Shown here: one piece after another, positions 1-8,518 of the stretch | Layout: every line of letters begins with the position of its first letter | Numbering within the stretch: the first letter of the stretch is position 1 | From: Candidatus Latescibacterota bacterium | GTDB lineage: Bacteria; JAAXHH01 | Length of the DNA: 64,000 nt | Assembly: GCA_022822725.1 (NCBI GenBank) | Contig: JAJEAN010000001.1 | Coordinates: 310,001-374,000, forward strand | Direction: 5' to 3' | The notes under the pieces: generated by a model | Database searches by the model: none | Seen by the model: only the letters and a program-made list of their open reading frames with translations | Told to the model about the DNA's origin: nothing | Program-made: the position numbers and the translations under genes

Positions 1-293
1 AACAGGGTCTCGTCGCCCAGGTCCTGCTGCAGGTAGACGCCCTGATCCAGGTCCTCTGCGAAGATCTCGGGCACCGGCAGGCCGTGGCGGCGAAAGTGGC
101 GGGAAAGGGAAAGAAAGGCGACGTTCTCACGGCGGTCGTCGTTTGCCGCGCCGAGGACGGTCTGCTCACCGTCCGCCATGCGGTAGTATCGCCGTTTCGA
201 GCCGTCCGCACCCAGGGCGGCAATGCGCGCCGGCGCACGGCCGAACGTGCGGCGGAAGAGACGTGCCAGCCTGTCCTGGGCATCTTGCGTCAT
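1..293 (-). CDS. Sugar/aminoglycoside-phosphotransferase-like kinase, N-terminal part
   Basis: This minus-strand gene runs off the left edge; about 97 residues are visible. The protein starts MTQDAQDRLARLF and carries ADGSKRRYYRM, then ENVAFLSLSRHFRRHGLPVP and VYLQQDLGDETLF. A GSxRxYYR block followed by a helix and a 'QDLGD' hinge is typical of the APH/AmgK-like kinases that phosphorylate amino sugars; this is a family-level inference, because the catalytic loop lies outside the window. An in-frame ATG at 338 would add 15 residues; the start at 293 was kept because an AAAAGG stretch lies about 12 bases upstream. It is the last visible gene of a minus-strand run that begins with the peptide-binding lipoprotein. 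Confidence 0.6.
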   Translation of the reverse strand, partial: MTQDAQDRLARLFRRTFGRAPARIAALGADGSKRRYYRMADGEQTVLGAANDDRRENVAFLSLSRHFRRHGLPVPEIFAEDLDQGVYLQQDLGDETL

Positions 294-424
294 GGTCAGG
301 CCATCCCTTTTCCAGGCGAAAACGGCCACGCGCTTCATCCGGGGCGCTTCGAGACCCGTCGCGACGGAGTCGGCTCGTACATGACCTGTCGTGACGCGGC
401 CGGAAGGACGTAACCTCCGAAGCT

Positions 425-1354
425 TCACCCGGGCCGCTTCATGATCAGGAGCAAGGGCCGGTAGTCGGTGGGATACATCCTGCGCGCGTCGTTGTTGTTG
501 TCGAGGATGACGTAGACCCGGTCCTGGTCCATGGCGAGTCCTTCCGCCGTTTTCGCGCCGAACTGCTCGTGCTGATAGAGGTATTCCGGGTCGTTCACGA
601 TATGGGCGAAGGACCAGAGCGTCGAGGGGCTGTCCACGTCCAGGTACCGGATAGTCTTCCGGATGGTCGCGTCGCTCCGCTGCAGGATGTATACGTTTTC
701 GGCCTCCCGATGCAGGCCGGTGTAACTGTTCGTCTCTCCATGATTCGCGATCTCCACGATCCTTTGCACCGGGGACATGTCGACCTCGATCAGGCCGCAG
801 GGCTGCCGCTCCGCGGTGACCAGGAACCGGTCGCGGGCCATCAGGGTGATCCCCTCGAGGTAACCACCGCGCGTCTGGAAGAGCCCCGCCGAAGCGCCCA
901 CGTCCCGCAGGCTCGTGGTGACCCAGGATGCCTTCTTCCCGTCCGCGTCGACCTTCAGAATGGCGAAGGCCCCTTCGCTGGCGAGATAGAAACTTCCGTC
1001 GTCATCGCGGGTGATGCCCTCCAGGTCCAGCCTGAACACGCCGAAGGGCCTGGGTGGGTCGAACCGGACGTGGGGTACGAATACCGCCGCATCCTCCCGG
1101 AGCTCGATCCGGAAGATGATGTCGTCGTGCTTGTCGGAAACGGTAAACAGGGTGTCGTTGTGGACGAAGAGTCCAGACGGCTGGTTGGATTCGGGACCTT
1201 CCACGGGAAGGACGCTGATCGCTTCGAGGCGGACCGGGCCTTCCTGGGCCGCAGCCGCCCCGGGCCCGGGCAACCAGAGCAAGACTGAAGCGCACAGAGC
1301 GAGCGGCGTAAGGAGGCGGAAACCCCTACTCCCCCGAGGAGCCCTACTCCCCAT
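425..1354 (-). CDS. Secreted phytase-like / SdiA-regulated-type beta-propeller protein
   Basis: About 309 residues. An N-terminal hydrophobic stretch ending in GPGAAAAQE looks like a signal peptide cut at an Ala-rich site, so the protein is probably periplasmic or secreted. The mature part has repeated propeller-like strands, with LEGITRDDDGSFYLASE and GYLEGITLMARDRFLVTAE resembling the 'EGI..D.DG.lyvasE' signature of esterase-like phytase and SdiA-regulated propellers. The substrate cannot be told. The ATG at 1354 is preferred over a TTG at 1360 because GAGG lies six bases upstream. It overlaps the end of the upstream peptide-binding protein by 11 bases, so the two are probably co-translated. 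Confidence 0.7.
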   Translation of the reverse strand: MGSRAPRGSRGFRLLTPLALCASVLLWLPGPGAAAAQEGPVRLEAISVLPVEGPESNQPSGLFVHNDTLFTVSDKHDDIIFRIELREDAAVFVPHVRFDPPRPFGVFRLDLEGITRDDDGSFYLASEGAFAILKVDADGKKASWVTTSLRDVGASAGLFQTRGGYLEGITLMARDRFLVTAERQPCGLIEVDMSPVQRIVEIANHGETNSYTGLHREAENVYILQRSDATIRKTIRYLDVDSPSTLWSFAHIVNDPEYLYQHEQFGAKTAEGLAMDQDRVYVILDNNNDARRMYPTDYRPLLLIMKRPG

Positions 1355-3020
1355 CTTCAACCTCGGCGATGTAAAGCTTGTGCCAGCGGAAGGAACCCAC
1401 GGTGCCGTCGTCGTTTACGGCATAGCCCTTCAGCCAGGGTTTCCTGAGTTGCAGGCCCATCCTGTGAAAGAGGAAGGCCGCGGGATAGTCCGCCACCTGA
1501 ATGTCCGCGGCTTCCCGGTATAGTCTGTCCCTGACTTCAGGATCCAGTTCGGCCGCGGCCGAGTCCACGAGGCGGTCGAAAGCCGGATTATGCCAGTCCT
1601 GCCGGCCATGGCCCCGGGGCTGGGAGTGCCAGATCATGTCCAGCATGTTGCGCGGATCGAGGAAATCGGCGCCGAAAGCGATCAGACCGAGGTTCATGTT
1701 CCACTCGTACAGGTGATCCATGTAGGTGTGCAGGTCGGCCGTCCGGATATCCACGTCCACACCGAGATGCTCTTTCAGCATGCTTTGAATCGCCACGCCG
1801 ATGAGACGGTCGGAAGGGGTGGGCGCCCGGAGCCACAGCTCCTGCCGGGGGAAACCCTGGCCCTCGGGATACCCCGCTTCGCGCATCAATTGCCGCGCCC
1901 TTTCCGGGTCGAAACCCTGTGCCGCGACATGGCGGTCGCCTTCGAATTCCTTGAAACCGGGCGGAATCATGGAATAGGCCGGTACGGCTCCGCCGCGCAG
2001 GATGACGTTGCACATATTGTCGCGGTCCATCACCCGCGCGAAGGCTTCCCGCACACGGATGTCGTTGAAGGGCGGCAACTGCGTCCTGAAAAAGAGATAC
2101 CAGGTGTTCAGCCCGTGGAACCGCACGAGATCCCGCTTCAACTCAGGGTCCTTCTCGATGCGGTCCAGGTCGTTCACGTCGACGTTTTCCATGTCGACTT
2201 CGTCGCTCTCGTAGGGCAGTATGGTCGCCGCGGCCGCGTTGCGGAAAGGGTGTATGACCTTCTCCAGGAAGGGTTTGTGGGGACCGTTGTAATAGGGGTT
2301 CGGGACGAGGGTCATATGGCTGCCGTTGACCCACTCTGTAACCATGAAACCGGAATTTGTGATGATGTTCTCCGGTTCGGTCCACTTCCGGCCGAATTTG
2401 TCCACCAGCCGCTTCGGCACCGGCATGGCGTCGCCGAAGGATACGATATGGGGCAGGTAAGGCGCGCTTTTTTCGGTTTCGATGACCAGCGTCGTGTCGT
2501 CCACCGCCCGGATCCCCAGCGACTCGATGTCCTTGATCTCTCCCTTGACGATCGCCTCGGCGTTCTTGATGTCGTAATAGAAGAAGGCGTAGATGTTGGT
2601 GGAAGCGGGGTCGAGCATCCGGCGGTAGGAATAGACGAAGTCGTGGGCCGTCAGGGGCGATCCGTCGCTCCAGCGCATCCCCGACCGGAGATGGAAGGTC
2701 CAGACCTTGCCGTCTTCCGAGCCCCAGCTGTGCGCGGCGCCCGGGATCGGGTTCCAGTGCTCGTCCTTGAACAGCAGTGCTTCATAAGGGAGGATCGTCT
2801 GTTCCGTATCGTAGGGCTCGATACTGGGGTCCAGGCTTTTGGGCTCGGGACTCATGGACCGCAGCACCTGGCGGGAGGCGTCCACCGCGTCGTCCGGCAA
2901 TACCACACCGATGGAGTTTACGCGGCCGCTTTCCGTGGCTGCCGGCGGTTCTCCTGCGCGTTCGCCTTCGCCGCAGGAGACCAGCATGAAGATCGATACA
3001 AGAATTGCGGGAGTGCGCAT
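1344..3020 (-). CDS. Oligopeptide ABC transporter substrate-binding lipoprotein (OppA/DppA type)
   Basis: About 558 residues from the chosen ATG. MRTPAILVSIFMLVSCGEGE is a lipoprotein signal with lipobox LVSC, so the protein should be lipid-anchored outside the cytoplasmic membrane. It then shows the SBP_bac_5 pattern: SMSPEPKSLDPS, 'YEALLFKDEHWNPIPGAA', LRSGMRWSDGSPLTAHDFVY near the N terminus, and RVREAFARVMDRD in the middle. The length matches OppA/DppA proteins. The reading frame is open 24 codons further upstream, but only the internal ATG gives a proper signal peptide. No permease or ATPase genes are adjacent, so it must work with a transporter encoded elsewhere. Confidence 0.9.
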   Translation of the reverse strand: MRTPAILVSIFMLVSCGEGERAGEPPAATESGRVNSIGVVLPDDAVDASRQVLRSMSPEPKSLDPSIEPYDTEQTILPYEALLFKDEHWNPIPGAAHSWGSEDGKVWTFHLRSGMRWSDGSPLTAHDFVYSYRRMLDPASTNIYAFFYYDIKNAEAIVKGEIKDIESLGIRAVDDTTLVIETEKSAPYLPHIVSFGDAMPVPKRLVDKFGRKWTEPENIITNSGFMVTEWVNGSHMTLVPNPYYNGPHKPFLEKVIHPFRNAAAATILPYESDEVDMENVDVNDLDRIEKDPELKRDLVRFHGLNTWYLFFRTQLPPFNDIRVREAFARVMDRDNMCNVILRGGAVPAYSMIPPGFKEFEGDRHVAAQGFDPERARQLMREAGYPEGQGFPRQELWLRAPTPSDRLIGVAIQSMLKEHLGVDVDIRTADLHTYMDHLYEWNMNLGLIAFGADFLDPRNMLDMIWHSQPRGHGRQDWHNPAFDRLVDSAAAELDPEVRDRLYREAADIQVADYPAAFLFHRMGLQLRKPWLKGYAVNDDGTVGSFRWHKLYIAEVEDGE

Positions 3021-3105
3021 GGCGTATCGTCGTTTCGTTATGCCGGCAGGCCGGTGGCTTGACGGATGAATCGCAGCCGGATTGCGGCCCAATTGCGGCC
3101 CGCCC

Positions 3106-5043
3106 CTAGATCCGGATCAGTTCCTTGACCAGGAGGTCGTTGATCCGGCCCGCGAACCCCACGGGATCGTCGAGTTTGGATCCTTCGGCCACCACGGCCT
3201 GCTCGTAAAGCAGGCGCCCGATGGACTCGACGCGCGCGTCCTCGCCGTCGCTGTCGTGGAGCTTCTGCAGGCCCTGGACCACGGGATGTCCGGCGTTGAG
3301 CTCGAGAATGCGCTTTGATGAGGCCTGGGACTGGGCTCCGCCCTCTCCCATGCGCTGCATGAGCCGTTCCATGTGGGCGCTCATGGCGCCTTCGTCGGCC
3401 ACCAGGCAGGAGGCGCTGTCCTTGAGGCGCGAGGACAGCCGGATATCCTGCACCTCCGTGATCTTGCCCTTCAGGGTCTCGATGAGGGCCTTGAAGGTCT
3501 TCTCGTCGTCCTCCGCCCTGGCCTTGTCGGATTCGTCCGCCGAGATGTCGCCCTTGTCGGCCGCCTTGTACTTCTTTTCGCGGTACTCGGTCACCGACGT
3601 CATGACGAATTCGTCGATGGGGTCCGTCATGAAGAGGACGTTCCAGCCGCGGTCCCGGAAGACCTCCAGGTACGGCGTCCTCTCGAGCATGCCGCGGTGC
3701 TCGCCGATCAGGTAGTAGATCTCCTCCTGGTCGGGCGGCATCTGGTCGACGTATTCATCCATGGAAATGTACTTCCCGGCCTCGGTGTTCATGGATTCGT
3801 ACACGGCGAGGGAGGTCAGGGTGTCGCGGTTCTCGAAGTCCTGCGCCATCCCCTCCTTGAGGATCAGGCCCAGTTCCCGGTAGAAATCCACGTACTTGTC
3901 GAACTCGTCTTTCTTCATCTCCTCCAGCACGGAGAAGATCCGCTTGACGATGTTCTTCCGGATCCGGTCGAGAATGGGGTTCTGTTGCAGGATCTCGCGG
4001 GAGACGTTGAGGGGCAGGTCCGCGCAGTCCACCACGCCCTTGATGAAGCGCAGATATGGCGGCAGCAGCTCCTCGCAGTTTTCCATGATCTGGACCCGCT
4101 GCACGTACAGCCTGGGCCCGACCTTTGGATCGCCGAACATCATGTCGAAGGGCCGCTTCGCCGGGATGAAGAGCAGCACCTTGAATTCCGTCAACCCCTC
4201 GGCCGTGTAGTGGATCACCCGGGCCGGATCGCCGTAATCGTGGGAGATCTGGCGGTAGAAGGCGTTGTATTCGTCTTCCTCGATCTCGTCCTTCGACCGG
4301 AGCCAGAGCGCCTTCATGGAGTTGAGTGTCTCTTCCCGGACCACCGCCTCCGTCTTGTCGTCCTCCCCCTCGACGGGTTCGTGCCGTTCCACGTCCATGA
4401 CGACCGGGTACTCGATGAAATCGGAGAACTCCTTGACCACCTGCCGGAGCCGCCATTCCTCCAGGAACTCCTTCTCGTCCTCCTTGAGATGGAGCGTGAC
4501 GTCGGTCCCGTGCGTCTCCTTGTCCACCGTCTTCACGGTGAACTCGCCCTCTCCGGCGGAGACCCAGCGGACGCCCTGATCTATCGGGTCGCCTGCCAGG
4601 CGCGAGACCACCGTGACCCGGTCGGCCACCATGAACGACGAATAGAACCCCACGCCGAACTGGCCGATCAAATCGGGACGGCTGGCTTCGTCGGCCTGCT
4701 GCAGCGTCTCGAGGAACGCCCTGGTGCCCGACTTCGCGATGGTACCCAGCTGATCGACGATGGTTTCACGGGACATCCCGGTGCCGTTGTCGGAAATGGT
4801 CAGGGTGTTCTTGCCCTTGTCGGCGATCAGCTTGATTTTCCACTCGGTGTCGCCGTCCAGCAGGTCGCTGTTGTTGATGGAATTGAAACGGATCTTGTTG
4901 ATGGCGTCGCTGGCGTTGCTGATCAACTCGCGGAGGAAGATCTCCTTGTTGGAATAGAGCGAATGGGTGATCAGGTGAAGGATCTGCCTCAACTCGCTTT
5001 TGAATTCCATGGTTTCGGTGGACGCGGCAGGTGCTTCGGACAT
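3106..5043 (-). CDS. htpG: Molecular chaperone HtpG (Hsp90)
   Basis: 645 residues, the normal HtpG length. The N-terminal GHKL ATPase domain shows EFKSELRQILHLITHSLYSN, ELISNASDAINKIRF, ISDNGTGMS and the lid motif GQFGVGFYSSFMVAD. The middle domain has YVQRVQIMENCEELLPPYLR and GVVDCADLPLNVSREILQ. The C-terminal dimerisation region follows. It acts as a cytosolic ATP-dependent chaperone. The start has AAAGG six bases upstream. The gene stands alone behind a consensus sigma-70 promoter; no CIRCE element is seen, so heat control by HrcA is not indicated. Confidence 0.98.
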   Translation of the reverse strand: MSEAPAASTETMEFKSELRQILHLITHSLYSNKEIFLRELISNASDAINKIRFNSINNSDLLDGDTEWKIKLIADKGKNTLTISDNGTGMSRETIVDQLGTIAKSGTRAFLETLQQADEASRPDLIGQFGVGFYSSFMVADRVTVVSRLAGDPIDQGVRWVSAGEGEFTVKTVDKETHGTDVTLHLKEDEKEFLEEWRLRQVVKEFSDFIEYPVVMDVERHEPVEGEDDKTEAVVREETLNSMKALWLRSKDEIEEDEYNAFYRQISHDYGDPARVIHYTAEGLTEFKVLLFIPAKRPFDMMFGDPKVGPRLYVQRVQIMENCEELLPPYLRFIKGVVDCADLPLNVSREILQQNPILDRIRKNIVKRIFSVLEEMKKDEFDKYVDFYRELGLILKEGMAQDFENRDTLTSLAVYESMNTEAGKYISMDEYVDQMPPDQEEIYYLIGEHRGMLERTPYLEVFRDRGWNVLFMTDPIDEFVMTSVTEYREKKYKAADKGDISADESDKARAEDDEKTFKALIETLKGKITEVQDIRLSSRLKDSASCLVADEGAMSAHMERLMQRMGEGGAQSQASSKRILELNAGHPVVQGLQKLHDSDGEDARVESIGRLLYEQAVVAEGSKLDDPVGFAGRINDLLVKELIRI

Positions 5044-5202
5044 CGTTTACCTTTCCTCATTTCAGGGGAGCGGGCTGCTCCCGTTGAGTCATGCTGTCCA
5101 GGTTGGTGATGCTACGCCTGGATATCACTCGATCTGTTTGTTTTCCCCATGAAGATCGTTGCCGACAACCGGCTTGCCGTCCATCGGCGCCAGGCCGGAC
5201 AA
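5044..5202. other. htpG leader region; no gene seen
   Basis: The stretch 5044-5202 is the untranslated leader of htpG. 5239-5351 contains only the approach to the next plus-strand gene, with a strong AGGAG ribosome-binding site at its end. No reading frame, tRNA or terminator-like hairpin was found in 5044-5351. Confidence 0.4.
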
Positions 5203-5209
5203 CAAGCGT

Positions 5210-5238
5210 ATTATAGGGTTTTGCGCCGTTCATGTCAA
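5210..5238 (-). promoter_or_regulatory. Consensus sigma-70 promoter of htpG
   Basis: Reading the minus strand, TTGACA (5238-5233) and TATAAT (5215-5210) are separated by exactly 17 bases: six of six matches in both hexamers. Transcription would start near 5203, giving an untranslated leader of about 160 bases before htpG. Confidence 0.8.
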
Positions 5239-5351
5239 CATGGAGGTTCCTTCAAAAAAGGCTTTGGCGGCGTCGTGCCGCGGGGTAAATTGGTAACCTT
5301 GAATACACACATTCATGAATACCGCTGATGCATCATCAAAGGAGATCTGAA

Positions 5352-6164
5352 ATGTGTCGACGGTCGGTATGGTTCCTGGCCATTCCCATGATCGTATTCC
5401 TCGCGGTGCTCACCGGATGGAACCGGACCGCCGCCGATGATCGGCCCGATCAGTCCGTCGACTTCCGGCTGAACCAGATCATGGTCAAACTCAGCCAGAT
5501 CGAATGGGAACTGTCGCAGGTCAAGAACAGGCTGGGTTCGCGAGACCGGCGTTTGACCGAAATCGACCGGAAGCTGGACCGAATCCTGGAAGAGATCGAA
5601 GATGCGGCATCTTCCGGGTCTGCGTCGTCCTCTGGAGCCGAGGCATCCAGTGCATCTACGTCGTCCAGCACCGCGATCGATCCGGCGCTGGTGGATACCT
5701 GGCGGCTGGCGCGCAATGACTTCGCCGAGAATATACCGAACAATATCCGCAGGTACCTGGCAGAACAGGCGTCCCAGTCGGACGGGATGGTCCGGCGTGC
5801 TCGTATTGATCGTATTGACCAGAACGTAACGGAGATCATCGTCAAGTTTGAGGAAATACTGAATGAGACTGGTTTCCGCCTGATCAGTTTCCGACCCGAT
5901 GGGCATTACACGGATAGCACGAGGGATGAGGGCATGTGGCTGGTTTCCGGCGATCGCCTGATCCTGACGACCTTCGACGGAAGTGCCTATCCGGGTACGT
6001 ACTTCATTGATGGTGATGAATTAACGCTTACCATCACCGGCGATCAAATCGGGACATTGTTCAGGCTGGCACCAGGGAAATCAGCAGGGGTCACCGGAAA
6101 GATGATCGACCAGGCCTTCCTGAACGAGGACCGGGTCCGGTTATTTTACAAAAGAGACATTTGA
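5352..6164 (+). CDS. Exported coiled-coil protein of unknown function
   Basis: About 270 residues, not recognised. AGGAG lies seven bases before the ATG at 5352, which decides the start over an ATG 24 bases upstream. Residues 1-25 (MCRRSVWFLAIPMIVFLAVL) form a signal peptide or membrane anchor. About 35-75 are a heptad-like coiled coil (KLSQIEWELSQVKNRLGSRD, then LTEIDRKLDRILEEIEDA), followed by a Ser/Ala-rich linker. The C-terminal 80 residues have alternating strands, including GMWLVSGDRLILTTFDGSA and YFIDGDELTLTI, which suggest a small lipocalin-like or stress-response beta-barrel. Function unknown; probably periplasmic. Confidence 0.65.
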   Translation: MCRRSVWFLAIPMIVFLAVLTGWNRTAADDRPDQSVDFRLNQIMVKLSQIEWELSQVKNRLGSRDRRLTEIDRKLDRILEEIEDAASSGSASSSGAEASSASTSSSTAIDPALVDTWRLARNDFAENIPNNIRRYLAEQASQSDGMVRRARIDRIDQNVTEIIVKFEEILNETGFRLISFRPDGHYTDSTRDEGMWLVSGDRLILTTFDGSAYPGTYFIDGDELTLTITGDQIGTLFRLAPGKSAGVTGKMIDQAFLNEDRVRLFYKRDI

Positions 6165-6235
6165 CCTTTAGGCATTAAGGTGCCGGTTTCGACAGGGAAG
6201 TACGGCACGTGTCATCTTCCAACTTGAGGAACACC

Positions 6236-7099
6236 ATGCTCACCGACAGTCAAGTAGCCGAATTCAACCGCAACGGGTTTCTCAACGGGGGCCGCGTGCT
6301 CGACGACACCGGGGTCCAGGAACTACGCGACGAGCTGAAGCGTGTCCTCGACACAGGCCCGGAGGGCTTTCCCGAGGACGGACCGAGGCCGGTGCTGTTC
6401 CACAACATGGTCCGCGACCGGGAACCGGAACGTTGCGTCTGGCAGATCGTGAATATCTGGGAAGTGTCCGGCGCCTACCAGCGCCTGATTCACCATCCCT
6501 TCATCGTCGGAGCCATCAGCCAGCTTACGGAGGCCGACGAACTGATGGTCTGGCACGACCAGATCCAGTACAAGCCCGCTGGCTACGGTGGCGTAACCAG
6601 TTGGCACCAGGATGCGCCGCTGTGGCCCATCATTCGGCCCATGACCCCGGTCTCCGCCTGGGTCGCCCTCGATGATGCGACGGTGGAAAACGGGTGCATG
6701 TGGATGACGCCGGGCAGCCACCGGTGGGGCAACCAGATCGAGTTCCTGCGGACGCAGGCGCACCTGAAGCAGACCGAGGACTTCGGGCGGATCGAAGGCT
6801 TCACGCCGCCGGACGGAAACGGCGCGGAGAAGGTAGCACCCCGGCCCTGGCCCGTCATGGCAGGCGAGGTCTCGTTCCACCACTCGCTGACCTGGCACGG
6901 CTCGCCTTTCAATCGGTCTCAGCAACCCAGGCGCGCCATCGCCATGCATTACATGACGGGCGAGTCCCGCTTCGTAGCTTCCGGGCAGCACGTCATGAAA
7001 GCCTTCGTGGACCTGCCGGACGGGGCCCCAATGAACCAGGCGGGCGCACATTTTCCCCGTGTGATGAAGAACGGTAAGCCGGCCGCCCTCGCCGGTTGA
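6236..7099 (+). CDS. Phytanoyl-CoA dioxygenase (PhyH) family protein
   Basis: 287 residues. A GAGGA ribosome-binding site six bases upstream fixes the ATG at 6236, and MLTDSQVAEFNRNGFL is a typical PhyH start. The Fe(II) facial triad is visible as H124 and D126 in SWHQDAPLW and H221 in HHSLTWHGS, with RRAIAMHYM supplying the 2-oxoglutarate-binding Arg. The enzyme should hydroxylate a small molecule using O2 and 2-oxoglutarate; the substrate is not predictable. It is followed after a repeat-filled gap by a Gfo/Idh/MocA oxidoreductase in the same direction, a pairing often seen in sugar or osmolyte catabolism. Confidence 0.92.
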   Translation: MLTDSQVAEFNRNGFLNGGRVLDDTGVQELRDELKRVLDTGPEGFPEDGPRPVLFHNMVRDREPERCVWQIVNIWEVSGAYQRLIHHPFIVGAISQLTEADELMVWHDQIQYKPAGYGGVTSWHQDAPLWPIIRPMTPVSAWVALDDATVENGCMWMTPGSHRWGNQIEFLRTQAHLKQTEDFGRIEGFTPPDGNGAEKVAPRPWPVMAGEVSFHHSLTWHGSPFNRSQQPRRAIAMHYMTGESRFVASGQHVMKAFVDLPDGAPMNQAGAHFPRVMKNGKPAALAG

Positions 7100-7110
7100 G
7101 CGAATCTGAA

Positions 7111-7210
7111 TGGATATGCGAAGCTGGACGGGTACGCGAACCTGGACGAATTGCGAAGCTGGACGGGTGTGCAAACCCGGACGGATATGCGAAGCTGGAC
7201 GGGTACGCGG
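7111..7210 (+). repeat. Imperfect 35/36-bp direct repeats
   Basis: The core tgcgaagctggacgggt occurs three times (about 7117, 7152 and 7188) with a spacing of 35-36 bases, between the PhyH stop and the Gfo oxidoreductase. The stretch has no convincing gene and leads into the GGAAGGAG ribosome-binding site of the next gene. Confidence 0.75.
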
Positions 7211-7263
7211 TCTCCGGGACCGGTGAAGCCTCCGGACACGATAGCCGCAGGAAGGAGTGATCC

Positions 7264-8424
7264 ATGGATGTCGTACGCATCGGCGTGATCGGCCTCGGGA
7301 ACATGGGCGGGTTCCACGTCGACTATCTCACCGGGAACGAAGTGCCGGGCGCGGTGCTGAAGGCCGTCTGCGATGTCGATCCGGATCAACTGGCGCGCGC
7401 GAAATCGCTCGCCGGGGAGGACGTCGCGGCCTACGAGAGCGCGGAAGAACTGCTCCAGTCCGACGCGATCGACGCCGTGATTATCGCGACGCCCCACTAC
7501 GACCATCCGCCGCTGGCAATCAAGGCCTTTGGCCGCGGACTGCACGTGCTCTGCGAAAAACCGGCCGGCGTATACACACGCCAGGTGCGGGAAATGAACG
7601 CGGCGGCCGAAAAGAGTGGCCTCGTCTTCGGACTGATGTTCAACCAGCGGACACTGGGCGAGCACCGGAAGCTCAAGGAACTCGTTTCATCGGGCGAACT
7701 GGGCGAGCTCCGCCGGACGAACTACATCATCACGAACTGGTACCGGGCGCAAAGCTACTACGACTCGGGCGGCTGGCGCGCCACGTGGGCCGGCGAAGGC
7801 GGCGGCGTGCTCGCGAACCAGTGCCCCCACAATCTCGACCTCTGGCAGTGGATCTGCGGCATGCCCGTGCGCATCCGGGCCTTCTGCGGTTTCGGAAAGT
7901 ACCACGACATCGAAGTCGAAGACGACGTGACGGCCTACGCCGAGTACGAGAACGGCGCCACGGGCGTATTTATCACGACCACGGGAGAATCGCCCGGGAC
8001 CAACCGCATGGAGATCACGGGCGACAACGGGAAGGTGGTCATGGAGGAAGGAAGGATCACGTTCTGGCGCAACCGCACGCCCGCGGATGTCTTCAACCGC
8101 GAATGGAAGGGCGGTTTCGGCAGCCCGGAGACCTGGAAATGTGAAATCCCCTTCCAGGCCGGGGGCGAAGAACATCGCGGCATTACCAGAGACTGGGTGC
8201 GCGCTATCCTGGAGGGCACGCCGCTGATCGCACCGGGCGTCGAAGGCATCCGGGGCGTCGAACTGGCCAATGCCATGCTGCTTTCCGCCTGGCAGGACGA
8301 CTGGGTCGATATCCCGGTGGACGAAACGCTCTACTACGAGAAGCTGCAGGAGCGGATACGGTCGTCCACGGCGCGCAAGAAGGAGACCGGCGGCACGACG
8401 CTGAGCGTGGAGGGTACGTTCTAG
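7264..8424 (+). CDS. Gfo/Idh/MocA family NAD(P)-dependent oxidoreductase
   Basis: 386 residues. The N-terminal Rossmann fold has RIGVIGLGNMGGFHVDYL, an acidic residue after strand 2 (AVCDVDPD), and the family signature VLCEKPAGVY with Lys99 in the EKP motif. The C-terminal domain contains GGGVLANQCPHNLDLWQWI, where His and Asp would sit at the sugar-binding site. Such enzymes oxidise or reduce cyclic polyols and sugars. GGAAGGAG precedes the ATG. It follows the PhyH gene and likely shares its transcript. Confidence 0.93.
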   Translation: MDVVRIGVIGLGNMGGFHVDYLTGNEVPGAVLKAVCDVDPDQLARAKSLAGEDVAAYESAEELLQSDAIDAVIIATPHYDHPPLAIKAFGRGLHVLCEKPAGVYTRQVREMNAAAEKSGLVFGLMFNQRTLGEHRKLKELVSSGELGELRRTNYIITNWYRAQSYYDSGGWRATWAGEGGGVLANQCPHNLDLWQWICGMPVRIRAFCGFGKYHDIEVEDDVTAYAEYENGATGVFITTTGESPGTNRMEITGDNGKVVMEEGRITFWRNRTPADVFNREWKGGFGSPETWKCEIPFQAGGEEHRGITRDWVRAILEGTPLIAPGVEGIRGVELANAMLLSAWQDDWVDIPVDETLYYEKLQERIRSSTARKKETGGTTLSVEGTF

Positions 8425-8518
8425 ATTCCGAAGACACGTTTACGATCAGATTGAAATCGGCAGGCAGCCGCCTCTTGCAGGACCTCCGGCTACAACCGCG
8501 CATTTCACAGAAGCGTGG

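Noticed and set aside
3106-5109. Long plus-strand frame antisense to htpG
   Set aside because: High-GC shadow frame; the minus-strand protein is a textbook HtpG.
7111-7225. Open plus-strand frame of 38 codons through the 35-bp repeats
   Set aside because: It has no translation signal, and its open state follows from repeat composition.
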